From assembly GCA_016839845.1 (NCBI GenBank), contig JAEOTL010000315.1:1-16854 (forward strand): a stretch of 16,854 bases of DNA. The letters are read 5' to 3'. A program made the position numbers and the translations under genes. Shown one piece after another: positions 1 to 6,090 of this stretch; the stretch's first letter is position 1; each line of letters starts with the position of its first letter. The notes beneath the pieces were generated by a model. It was not told the DNA's origin, did no database searches, and was given only the letters and a program-made list of their open reading frames with translations. Source of the stretch: Promethearchaeota archaeon (GTDB lineage: Archaea > Asgardarchaeota > Lokiarchaeia > Sigynarchaeales > SOKP01).

Positions 1-29
1 AGTACTGAAAAATTCAAGAGGCTGACATT

Positions 30-932
30 TTGAAGACGGAGTTAAGAGAATTCTATCCACTCGCGATGATTAACATTACAAATAGATGTACTTTAAAATG
101 TAAACATTGCTTTGTCTTTCGCGAGGGTAACCCCAACATCCCATCAAAAAAGAATGAAATGCCAGCTGACATAATGATAGAAGAGATCAAAAAATACAAG
201 CGAAAATATGGGATTTATTCCATGGTCTGGATGGGTGGTGAACCTCTTCTTCGAAAGGACGCGTTAGAATTAGGTGTGAAACTGTTTCCTCGAAATGTTA
301 TTACTACTAATGGCACACTTCCACTAATAAACTTAGGTTCCAAAACCAAATGGGTGATATCTTTAGACGGTCCTGAAGAAATAAATGATGAAATTCGCGG
401 GAGAGGTTGTTTTAAAAGAGCTATTAAGAATTTACAAAATTTGCCAGATGATTTTGCAGGAGATCTTCAGAGTCAGTGCGTAGTTACAAAAAAGAATGAA
501 GAATCGTTAGAAGAACTTATTACTTTTTTAATTAAAGAATCTCCAATTAGAGGTCTTACTTTCACCTTTTATGTTCCCAGAACGAATGATGTTTCCGAAT
601 TTTCTTGGGGGTCATTAAAGGAACGTGATTACGCAGTCAAAAATGCCTTTGCCATGAAAAAAAAGTATCCAAGATTCATTCTTAATAATGAATTAGCATT
701 TGAACTCTTATTATCTCAAAATGCTTTATCAATCACGAATAATTGCCCCTTAAAGAAGGTTATGCTCCCCATTTACCTAGGAGCTGAAGGATTTGAGATA
801 CCTTTTTGTTGTTATGGAAATGATGTTAATTGTGATTTATGTGGGTCCTTTGGGGTATTTCATCTTGCTGCCGTGAATAGGACTGATCCTAAAAATGATT
901 TTGATGACACACTAAGTATTAATGCGTTTTAG
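30..932 (+). CDS. Radical SAM protein, function unknown
   Basis: Seen: a 300-residue protein with the radical SAM cluster motif CxxxCxxC at residues 20-27, followed by GGEP at 69-72 (the SAM-contacting motif) and SLDGP at 111-115, as in the TIM-barrel radical SAM superfamily. A C-terminal cysteine set (C239, C260, C261, C268, C271) suggests an auxiliary metal or Fe-S site, a feature of many peptide- or cofactor-modifying radical SAM enzymes. The start is TTG at 30, preceded by AAGAGG at 16-21 (8-nt spacing); an in-frame TGA at 6-8 excludes a longer protein, and the ATG at codon 13 has no ribosome binding site. Substrate and product cannot be inferred. A SLOG-like gene follows after 46 bp, but no precursor peptide gene is evident. 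The superfamily is secure; any role in cofactor or peptide maturation is a guess. Confidence 0.9.
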   Translation: MKTELREFYPLAMINITNRCTLKCKHCFVFREGNPNIPSKKNEMPADIMIEEIKKYKRKYGIYSMVWMGGEPLLRKDALELGVKLFPRNVITTNGTLPLINLGSKTKWVISLDGPEEINDEIRGRGCFKRAIKNLQNLPDDFAGDLQSQCVVTKKNEESLEELITFLIKESPIRGLTFTFYVPRTNDVSEFSWGSLKERDYAVKNAFAMKKKYPRFILNNELAFELLLSQNALSITNNCPLKKVMLPIYLGAEGFEIPFCCYGNDVNCDLCGSFGVFHLAAVNRTDPKNDFDDTLSINAF

Positions 933-946
933 TAATTAGTGACAAC

Positions 947-970
947 CTTAAATATGCAATGAAAAAAGGA
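947..970 (+). promoter_or_regulatory. Possible TATA box and Shine-Dalgarno for the SLOG-like gene
   Basis: CTTAAATAT at 947-955 resembles an archaeal TATA box and lies about 28 nt before the TTG start at 979. AAGGA at 966-970 would give an 8-nt ribosome-binding spacing to that start. The two readings conflict mildly, because a start site set by this TATA box would leave the Shine-Dalgarno untranscribed. The gene may therefore be read through from the radical SAM gene instead. Confidence 0.35.
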
Positions 971-978
971 TTCAAAAC

Positions 979-1536
979 TTGAAGCCAGATAGATCAGATA
1001 TGTATTCAGAAGGAGAAAAGTTACTGTTAATGGGGAGTAGTAAGTTCCAAGCGAAGGAATTACCCCTTGAAATCAGAGATAGACTGGATGCAGCTATGCA
1101 AAGGAAGGTTACCCCCATCGTTGCCGAAGCATTTGGATCATGTAGACTCTTTCAAGACGATCTTGCTTCTAAGAATTATGAGAATGTCATAGTTGGGCAC
1201 GCAAGGAGTATAAGATACAATGCTGGTGATTGGAAAGACTTTAAATATGGTGACAACCTTATTGAAAGGGAAAAAAATATGATTAAAGACTGCAATTATG
1301 CCATTGTCATTTGGCAGGATAGCAGTAGTGTCATCGCGGAAAACCTTGAATATCTGAAGAAGTTAGAGAAACCTACATTTCTCTATGAGTATGATAGCTC
1401 AGACGGGACATTTCAGGTAGGTGAACTTGACTTGAGAAGAAGTTACAAGAAATTTGCTCCTTATTGGAAACGTTTTAGAAAGAAGGAAAAGGAAACTTTT
1501 GAGAAGTGGTTTTCTGACCATGTAAAATATGATTAA
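979..1536 (+). CDS. SLOG / DUF2493-like Rossmann-fold protein
   Basis: Seen: 185 residues. The core resembles the YspA/DUF2493 branch of the SLOG superfamily. A strand ending in FGSCR (52-56) is followed by VIVGHARSI (70-78) in place of the usual VVGGARG-D nucleotide-binding turn. Then come a W-x4-YG segment (85-91), an RxxxM element (97-101), a D/N-YAIVIW strand (104-112), and a serine-rich loop (115-117) before a helix ending in KPTFLYEY. Known: SLOG proteins bind nucleotides or nucleotide-derived ligands; the family includes DprA, LOG and TIR-associated sensors. The glycine-rich turn is degenerate here (VGHARS), so ligand binding is uncertain. The start is TTG at 979; the next ATG (1000) has no ribosome binding site. 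Its neighbours are the radical SAM gene upstream and the ferredoxin-like gene downstream. The fold assignment is made by eye from motif spacing. Confidence 0.75.
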   Translation: MKPDRSDMYSEGEKLLLMGSSKFQAKELPLEIRDRLDAAMQRKVTPIVAEAFGSCRLFQDDLASKNYENVIVGHARSIRYNAGDWKDFKYGDNLIEREKNMIKDCNYAIVIWQDSSSVIAENLEYLKKLEKPTFLYEYDSSDGTFQVGELDLRRSYKKFAPYWKRFRKKEKETFEKWFSDHVKYD

Positions 1537-1556
1537 TCTGTAATATGTCGCAAACC

Positions 1557-1608
1557 TTTAAAAAAATGGTTCAATTCATATAATTAAAATATTATAGAAA
1601 TTAGGAGA
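1557..1608 (+). promoter_or_regulatory. Promoter and Shine-Dalgarno of the ferredoxin-like gene
   Basis: TTTAAAAAAA at 1557-1566 fits an archaeal TATA box and would place transcription start near 1587, leaving a leader of about 29 nt. GGAGA just upstream of 1608 is a good ribosome binding site at about 8 nt from the ATG at 1616. This suggests the gene has its own promoter in addition to any read-through. Confidence 0.45.
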
Positions 1609-1615
1609 AATCGAA

Positions 1616-2737
1616 ATGACAGAAGTAGAAGAGAGTTATGAACATATTCGAAAATTATTTAGTTCTGGATTTGGAAGACCTTTACCTAAACATGAACTCA
1701 CAGATAAATTAATACGAAATATGTATCATGAAGAGGAAGCATCTATAATCTATTCAAGTTTCAAAGAAATTAGGGAGTATCTTAACGTCGATCAAATCAG
1801 TGAAAAGACTGGCATAGAAGATAAGGAAAAATTAAAAGAAATTCTGGATCATATGGTCTATAAAGGTACACTTATGAGAGGAAGAGAATCAACATATTAT
1901 ATGTTTTCCTACTTACCCGGAATTTTCGAAGCATATTTTACAGCTGTAAGAGATGATCCCGAAAGACTTAGAGAAGCGGGAAAAGCTCATAGAGAGTTGC
2001 GTAAAATAAGCTTTAATCCCTCTGGAAAATGGCCAGTTGATCTCCCGACAGATTTTAACCCAAAAAGTGCATGGCGGTATGTTCCAGCAATGAAACCGGT
2101 ATCAAAATCAGTAGAAATCAATGAAGAATTAGATGTAAAAAATGAAATATTACCCTTTGAGGTACTCGAGAAGCTTTGGTCAGCGTATGATGTTTTTTCA
2201 GAGACACCCTGTAGTTGTAGAGAGACAGCAAAATTAGCAGATGAGCCTTGTGAAAGAACAAGCGAAAATTTTTGCATTCAAGCAGGAGATTTTGCTAAAG
2301 GTGCAATTGAAAATGGAACGGGAAAGCAATTGAGTTATGATGAGGCAATGAAACGTTTAAAAGAAGCAGAAAAGGCTGGATTAGTCCATTCTACGACAAA
2401 CAAATTGGACCCTTCAATGTTTGTATGTAATTGTTGCCCATGTTGCTGTATGGCCTTAGAGCCGGTGATTAAGGGATTTAAGCTTGGTGCTGCAAAATCG
2501 AATTTTGACCCGGTTATTGATCATGACTTATGTATACTATGCGATACCTGCGTAGATATTTGTCCAGTGGGGATTATTGAGCACGTTGATGATACTGATG
2601 GTGAAAAAATCACTTTCAATCTTAACGAGTGTTTAGGATGTGGTCTGTGTGCTTCCAATTGCCCTGAAGAGGCGATATCGTTGGAAAAAGTTAGAAATGA
2701 CATCCCTCAGCAATCAATGGGAAACTTATTCGGTTAG
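1616..2737 (+). CDS. Winged-helix, Cys-rich, 2x[4Fe-4S] ferredoxin-type protein
   Basis: Seen: 373 residues in three parts. Residues about 45-100 look like a winged helix (helices ending in KLKEILDHMVYKGTL, then a hairpin around MRGRESTYYMFSY). Residues 199-278 are cysteine-rich: CSC at 199-201, C212, C220, then six cysteines within eight residues at 271-278. Residues 306-349 hold two classical [4Fe-4S] ferredoxin motifs, CxxCxxCxxxCP at 306-317 and 339-350. The protein is soluble with no signal peptide. Known: the C-terminal motif pair binds two [4Fe-4S] clusters for electron transfer. The middle cysteine cluster probably binds a further metal centre, but its type cannot be told. Inference: a cytosolic electron carrier or redox-responsive regulator. 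The domain order and cysteine counts are certain; the winged helix is judged by eye. Confidence 0.85.
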   Translation: MTEVEESYEHIRKLFSSGFGRPLPKHELTDKLIRNMYHEEEASIIYSSFKEIREYLNVDQISEKTGIEDKEKLKEILDHMVYKGTLMRGRESTYYMFSYLPGIFEAYFTAVRDDPERLREAGKAHRELRKISFNPSGKWPVDLPTDFNPKSAWRYVPAMKPVSKSVEINEELDVKNEILPFEVLEKLWSAYDVFSETPCSCRETAKLADEPCERTSENFCIQAGDFAKGAIENGTGKQLSYDEAMKRLKEAEKAGLVHSTTNKLDPSMFVCNCCPCCCMALEPVIKGFKLGAAKSNFDPVIDHDLCILCDTCVDICPVGIIEHVDDTDGEKITFNLNECLGCGLCASNCPEEAISLEKVRNDIPQQSMGNLFG

Positions 2738-2746
2738 AAATTAACC

Positions 2747-2783
2747 TTTATTTTTCTAATAAATTATTTTACTCTTTTTATTC
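2747..2783 (+). terminator. T-rich archaeal terminator after the ferredoxin-like gene
   Basis: Three runs of four or five T (2751-2755, 2767-2770, 2775-2779) occur within 40 nt of the stop codon at 2737, with no strong hairpin. Archaeal RNA polymerase terminates on such oligo-T tracts. Confidence 0.5.
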
Positions 2784-2876
2784 TAGATCTTGAAAATTCG
2801 AAATCACTTCTTAACTTTTGAGTAAATGGATAAAATAACTTTTTTTGGGATAATATATTTCAGTTTGTAAGGTGGT
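2784..2876 (+). promoter_or_regulatory. Upstream region of the acyl-CoA synthetase alpha-like gene
   Basis: Two AT-rich TATA candidates are visible, GATAAAATAA near 2830 and ATAATATATT near 2851. AGGTGG at 2870-2875 is the only Shine-Dalgarno-like stretch. It is one base from the ATG at 2877 and four from the in-frame TTG at 2880, so the true start may be the TTG. Confidence 0.35.
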
Positions 2877-4325
2877 ATGTTGAAACTAATTGACTTTTTC
2901 GAGAAATTATTCTACCCAAAAACACTCGCATTTATCGGTGCCAATCCAAGACGAATTTGGCATCTAAAAGGATACATAGACCGTTTTCCAAGGGATTCTC
3001 TTTATATTGTTACAAATTATTACGATAAATTGATGGAAGAACATGAAGATTTTGTAAATGGGGTGAATATTTACACAGATATTTCAGAGATTCCTGATGA
3101 AATAGACCACAGTATAATTTCAGTCAGCAGAAATAGACTGTTAAAGACAATAAAGCAATGTTTAGAAAAAAAATTTTACACAATTCACGTATTTTCTGCT
3201 GGAACTGGTGAATTCGATGAGAAAGGTTTTGAGATTGAATCCGAATTATATGAGCTGTTCAAAAACAACAAAAATAGCCGACTAGTAGGACCAAACTGCA
3301 TGGGAATTTACAGTCCTCGTGGAAAATTCTCATACAGCGCAGGTTTTAGCGAACAAGCTGGAAAGTTTGCATTGGTTTCCCAAAGTGGGGATCTTACTAA
3401 TCGAATTGTGAGTAGTTTAAATTATCGGGGAGTTTTCTTTTCTTTTGCGGCCAGTGTGGGTAATTCTATTTCTCTTCGGTCTTCAGATTTAATAGATTTT
3501 TACAATAAAGACGAAAATACTGATGTTATATTATCCTATATGGAAGGATTTTCTCAATTTCGTAAAGAGGAATATGAAGGCAGAGTTTTACTCGAAACAT
3601 TGAAAAATATTAAGAAACCTTTGCTTTTACTAAAAGGTGGAATTTCAGAGTTAGGAAAACGAGCAGCAAGTAGTCATACAGGCTCATTAGCTTCACATGA
3701 TAAGATTTGGAATTCTGTTTTCAAACAAACAAATGCGATCCCCATCGATTCTTTAGTGGAATTACTTGATACCGCCGCCTTGTTTAGATTCTGTTCTGAT
3801 TGTAACCCAAAACATAACAGTATACTAATGCTTACATGGAGTGGAGGATCTTCGGTGTTAGGGGTAGATTCAATTGCCCGTTTGAATGCTGGAATTGATG
3901 TTCCTGCAATTCGAGATCCTACTAATTCCAAAATGAAAGAATTAATCAGGGTTGGTTCTATTACAAATCCATTGGATCTTCCGGATGTAAGAGATGAAAA
4001 TATTCGATATGAATTATTTAAGTTAGCTGCCAGTGAAGATTACATATCAGGAGTTATTAGACTTAGCACTGGTCCTAGATGGAGAGGATCAAAAGGACCA
4101 GATGAGGAAGCAATAGAGAGATTTTACGCAGATTTAAAGAGATATAAAGAATTTTGTGACAGTTTGGGGAAGCCCTTTATGGTAAATACTGGACCCTCAA
4201 ACGATGAAGAATTCTTTAAAAGATTGATTGAAATGGAAATTCCCGCGTTTTTCGGTTTTGCTAATGCAGCAAAAGCCTTTTCTAATTTATATCGTTATAA
4301 GAATTCCAAACAAAAATATGAGTGA
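2877..4325 (+). CDS. Acyl-CoA synthetase (ADP-forming) alpha-type subunit
   Basis: Known: ADP-forming acetyl/acyl-CoA synthetases convert acyl-CoA, ADP and phosphate to acid, CoA and ATP, the main substrate-level ATP-forming step of archaeal fermentation. Seen: 482 residues with a CoA-binding Rossmann domain (about 10-130), GPNCMG at 138-143, VSQSG at 167-171, and SSHTGS at 265-270. H267 matches the phosphohistidine of the alpha subunit. A second flavodoxin-like ligase domain follows, with GGSS at 323-326 and NPLDLP at 364-369. The length fits a lone alpha subunit; no ATP-grasp beta domain is fused or adjacent. Oddities: the first nucleotide loop is GANPRRIW rather than the usual GAS-x-G type, and the later glycine loop is GGSS rather than GG-x-G. 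The substrate may differ from acetate, or activity may depend on a beta subunit elsewhere. The start is ATG 2877 or TTG 2880. Confidence 0.85.
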   Translation: MLKLIDFFEKLFYPKTLAFIGANPRRIWHLKGYIDRFPRDSLYIVTNYYDKLMEEHEDFVNGVNIYTDISEIPDEIDHSIISVSRNRLLKTIKQCLEKKFYTIHVFSAGTGEFDEKGFEIESELYELFKNNKNSRLVGPNCMGIYSPRGKFSYSAGFSEQAGKFALVSQSGDLTNRIVSSLNYRGVFFSFAASVGNSISLRSSDLIDFYNKDENTDVILSYMEGFSQFRKEEYEGRVLLETLKNIKKPLLLLKGGISELGKRAASSHTGSLASHDKIWNSVFKQTNAIPIDSLVELLDTAALFRFCSDCNPKHNSILMLTWSGGSSVLGVDSIARLNAGIDVPAIRDPTNSKMKELIRVGSITNPLDLPDVRDENIRYELFKLAASEDYISGVIRLSTGPRWRGSKGPDEEAIERFYADLKRYKEFCDSLGKPFMVNTGPSNDEEFFKRLIEMEIPAFFGFANAAKAFSNLYRYKNSKQKYE

Positions 4326-4364
4326 ATTAGTTTAAGTTTTACTCTGTATTAAAAATTTTTACCG
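4326..4364. terminator. Convergent 3' intergenic spacer
   Basis: A 39-bp AT-rich spacer separates convergent stop codons. It contains a TTTT run on the plus strand and an A5/T5 stretch (about 4350-4359) that could end transcription in both directions. There is no hairpin of note. Confidence 0.3.
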
Positions 4365-4838
4365 TTATTTCATCCATTCGATGAATTCTTTAATGTAAAC
4401 TTTAGCTTTTTCCATCTCTTCTGGAAATATCGGTCCCTTTTGATCTTTAACCCGAGCAGTTAACAGTTCGGGATAGATTTTCTCAACCATAGATGCTTTA
4501 TCTATCTTGGTTAGATATTTTCTCGCAAATCCTTGAACTTTATCTGTTGGTAATGCATGGGTTAAAAATCCAGTCCCATATGGAATTTTTGTTCCCGATT
4601 TTTCAAGCAGTTTGTTTAGTTCAGCTAACCATTTCTTAGATTTAGGGTCTCCTCTGAACATTCGTACTGCTCCTCCTAAAATAATCACATCGGGAGCATC
4701 CTCCGCAATTTTTTTAGGGGATACCTCCTTCACATCAGCAATTTTTACATTACTCTCATTGGAAAACTCTTTTTTAAGAGCTTCTGCTAACAGTTTACCA
4801 TTTCCAAACTTAGTATCCGTCATTATCTGTACTTTCAT
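4365..4838 (-). CDS. Flavodoxin-domain protein
   Basis: Seen: 157 residues from the chosen ATG. It opens with strand MKVQIM followed by the FMN phosphate loop TDTKFGNG (7-14), the counterpart of the flavodoxin T-x-T-G-N-T loop. A second strand, VIILGGAVRMFRGDPK, sits where the isoalloxazine-contacting loop usually lies, and GTGFLTHALP near the third loop precedes a C-terminal helix. Known: flavodoxin-fold proteins carry electrons via FMN and can replace ferredoxin. Inference: a cytosolic FMN electron carrier or small quinone/flavin reductase-like protein. An in-frame TTG three codons upstream (4847) is possible but has no Shine-Dalgarno, whereas the ATG has a weak TGAG about six bases before it. 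It lies convergent to the acyl-CoA synthetase gene and downstream of the small unknown gene at 4921. Confidence 0.82.
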   Translation of the reverse strand: MKVQIMTDTKFGNGKLLAEALKKEFSNESNVKIADVKEVSPKKIAEDAPDVIILGGAVRMFRGDPKSKKWLAELNKLLEKSGTKIPYGTGFLTHALPTDKVQGFARKYLTKIDKASMVEKIYPELLTARVKDQKGPIFPEEMEKAKVYIKEFIEWMK

Positions 4839-4865
4839 ATTTCTCAAAAGTGAAAAATTGTTTAT

Positions 4866-4879
4866 TAAATTTTTATAGA
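4866..4879 (-). promoter_or_regulatory. TATA box of the flavodoxin-domain gene
   Basis: Read on the minus strand, TCTATAAAAATTTA is a strong archaeal TATA match. Its centre is about 35 nt from the ATG at 4838, so transcription should start about 8-10 nt before the ATG, giving a very short leader. Confidence 0.5.
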
Positions 4880-4920
4880 CCAGTTTTCATTTTTCCAGTA
4901 TCCTCTTCCCAAAGCTTTTA

Positions 4921-5244
4921 TTAGTCAATAATGCGATTCAGAACCATCTTAAGCATACCCTTAGATATCTTAGTACCAATGACAAATTTCTTAGGTTTTC
5001 CTTTTTGAAAAGGATACTGGACATAAATATCAATAGGAAACTTGTGTCTGTCAGCTTTAATCAGATTTTCTGCTTGTGGGATCAAATTTCTTTCAGTAAG
5101 TGTGATATAATACACACTGGTACTACTATTGCACTTAGGGCATCCTGGGATAAATTCTGAACTGATAAAAACAACGGGGTCTTCGAATTTAGGTAGATTT
5201 ATTTTAAAATACTCCCGTAGTTCTCCCATTGCGATTACTTCCAT
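4921..5244 (-). CDS. Small conserved-looking protein with a CPKC pair, unknown
   Basis: Not recognised. Seen: 107 residues from the first ATG, or 102 from a second ATG (5229). The second ATG has GGAAG eight bases upstream, while the first has no ribosome binding site, so the shorter form may be real. The sequence is mixed and globular, with no signal peptide or membrane helix. It has one CxxC pair (PGCPKCNSS), alternating hydrophobic strands such as FEDPVVFIS and SVYYITLTE, a basic middle (KADRHKFPIDIYV), and a C-terminal helix SKGMLKMVLNRIID. A single CxxC could bind zinc as a dimer or act in thiol redox chemistry, but neither is shown. The composition and codon pattern look coding. It is co-directional with the flavodoxin gene, 82 bp away; the strong TATA box between them argues for separate transcription. 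Confidence 0.65.
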   Translation of the reverse strand: MEVIAMGELREYFKINLPKFEDPVVFISSEFIPGCPKCNSSTSVYYITLTERNLIPQAENLIKADRHKFPIDIYVQYPFQKGKPKKFVIGTKISKGMLKMVLNRIID

Positions 5245-5431
5245 ACAAGATGATAATTAAATTACAGTTATTAACTTGTTTATCAAAATGGTAACTTAAA
5301 CTACTGAGAAATAACAAAAAAATCTTTAGACACTAATAATAACTGAACATTTTTAGAGCTTCTTTTAAATTGCATTAGAAAAATATATTCCCAAAATTCA
5401 ACTATAAAGCAAATAAAGTGGAATTTTTAGT

Positions 5432-5759
5432 ATGATTCCATATCAATCTCAATTAAAAAATTTGGAATCTGACGATGTTTTAGTTTCGTTTATGTTTTTC
5501 AATATCGGAGAATTAACGGTCCTCCTATTTAATGACGTAATAATTGATGCCTTTTTTTTTCCCGCCTTGTGAACAATCTCTTATTAGAGCTCCAATACTT
5601 ATTAAAATTAATAAAAAAACAAAAAAAAAGTGTGAGTATATTATTATGAGAAAAAGAAGAGAGAAAAACGAGAATCGGATTCAGAAATGGTTAAAACAGG
5701 AACAAAAAAGGCCTGCATTCTTAGATTTTTATTGGTCTGACTACGGGTTGCTCGTGTAA
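5432..5759 (+). pseudogene. Possible frameshifted small gene split at a T9 run
   Basis: Not recognised. Seen: an ATG at 5432, with GTGGA about nine bases upstream, opens a 46-codon frame that ends at TGA 5570-5572. A second frame, open from 5544 to the stop at 5757-5759, overlaps it. The two overlap across a run of nine T (5552-5560). Dropping one T joins them into a continuous 108-residue protein with no internal stop. The joined product would have a hydrophobic first half (VLVSFMFFNIGELTVLLF), then a basic helical segment (RKRREKNENRIQKWLKQEQK) and the end FLDFYWSDYGLLV. Options are a sequencing or assembly error in the homopolymer, a genuine inactivated gene, slippage-based expression, or a chance pair of frames. 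A shorter independent protein from ATG 5646 (37 residues) is also possible. Confidence 0.35.
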
Positions 5760-5777
5760 TTGATACAATTAGCCATT

Positions 5778-5909
5778 TCATGTCACTATTTTTTCAAATG
5801 CTTTGTCAAATTCAGTAGTATATCCTGAATGGGCTGTCAGGAGCATCTTTATATTTTTTATATTTGCTATTTTTTTTATTAATTCACGTCTTTTTCTTTT
5901 GAATAGTTT
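5778..5909 (-). pseudogene. 3'-terminal remnant of an MBL-fold hydrolase gene
   Basis: Seen: on the minus strand, 43 codons run from just after an in-frame TAA (5910-5912) to TGA (5778-5780). The last 36 codons, stop included (5778-5885), align without gaps to the end of the intact MBL gene (14025-14132). By hand count 97 of 108 bases are identical. The peptide KMLLTAHSGYTTEFDKAFEKIVT differs from the intact end by only three residues and keeps the metal-ligand-like TAHSG. Upstream of 5885 similarity fades and the frame is closed, so the catalytic HxDxDH part is absent. No start or ribosome binding site is present. It is a decayed or partial second copy in the same orientation, on the other side of the giant gene. 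Confidence 0.85.
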
Positions 5910-5994
5910 TTAATAAAGTTTTCATCAAAATTTGGGGAATTTTGTTATAAATCGGAAAAGCTTTAAGAATAAATTTTTATACACGGATGTACAC

Positions 5995-6032
5995 TAGCCT
6001 TACAATTGGTATATAAAGTTGATATAAGGCTA
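5995..6032 (+). promoter_or_regulatory. TATA box inside an 8-bp inverted repeat, giant-gene promoter
   Basis: TATATAAAG at 6010-6018 is a textbook archaeal TATA box, predicting transcription start near 6040 and a leader of about 45 nt. It is flanked by the perfect inverted repeat TAGCCTTA (5995-6002) and TAAGGCTA (6025-6032). The half-sites are 30 bp apart centre to centre, about three helical turns, so both lie on one face of the DNA. This is the layout of an operator for a dimeric regulator that would block or recruit TBP/TFB. The regulator is not identified. Confidence 0.6.
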
Positions 6033-6066
6033 CTCATTTTATATGTTTTCATCTTTATCTATTAAC

Positions 6067-6090
6067 AGGAGTTATGTGACTTTAAAATGA
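6067..6090 (+). promoter_or_regulatory. Shine-Dalgarno and minimal upstream frames before the giant gene
   Basis: AGGAG at 6067-6071 is the only ribosome binding site, yet it is 15 nt from the ATG at 6087, longer than usual. Closer starts are ATG-TGA at 6074 (a start-stop) and GTG at 6076, which opens a four-codon frame. That frame's TGA (6088-6090) overlaps the giant gene's ATG as ATGA. Re-initiation or coupling at this overlap could set the yield of the giant protein. No upstream in-frame start exists, since TAA lies at 6063-6065. Confidence 0.4.

Larger units (their letters stand above)
5245..6086. other. Gene-poor 840-bp stretch before the giant gene
   Basis: No intact gene of normal size is visible. 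From left to right: 5245-5431 is AT-rich with a possible TATA box (AAATATATTCC near 5381); 5432-5759 holds a probable broken small gene; 5778-5909 is a remnant of an MBL-fold hydrolase gene; 5910-5985 is featureless poly-T/A sequence; 5995-6032 is a TATA box within an inverted repeat; 6033-6086 is the leader of the giant gene. No tRNA-like cloverleaf or mobile-element terminal repeat was seen. Confidence 0.6.

Noticed and set aside
1244..1263. Repeat of GTGACAACCTT near 941 and 1250
   Set aside because: The shared stretch is only about 11 bases, one copy is inside a coding region, and there is no third copy, so chance is sufficient.
1987..2277. Open frame on the minus strand inside the ferredoxin-like gene
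   Set aside because: It lies wholly opposite a gene with clear cysteine motifs, has no ribosome binding site or recognisable domain, and is explained by the complement of a strongly coding strand.
5910..5985. Possible further extension of the MBL remnant in another frame
   Set aside because: A frame-shifted reading gives residues only loosely like the intact protein and stops quickly; similarity is too weak to extend the remnant.
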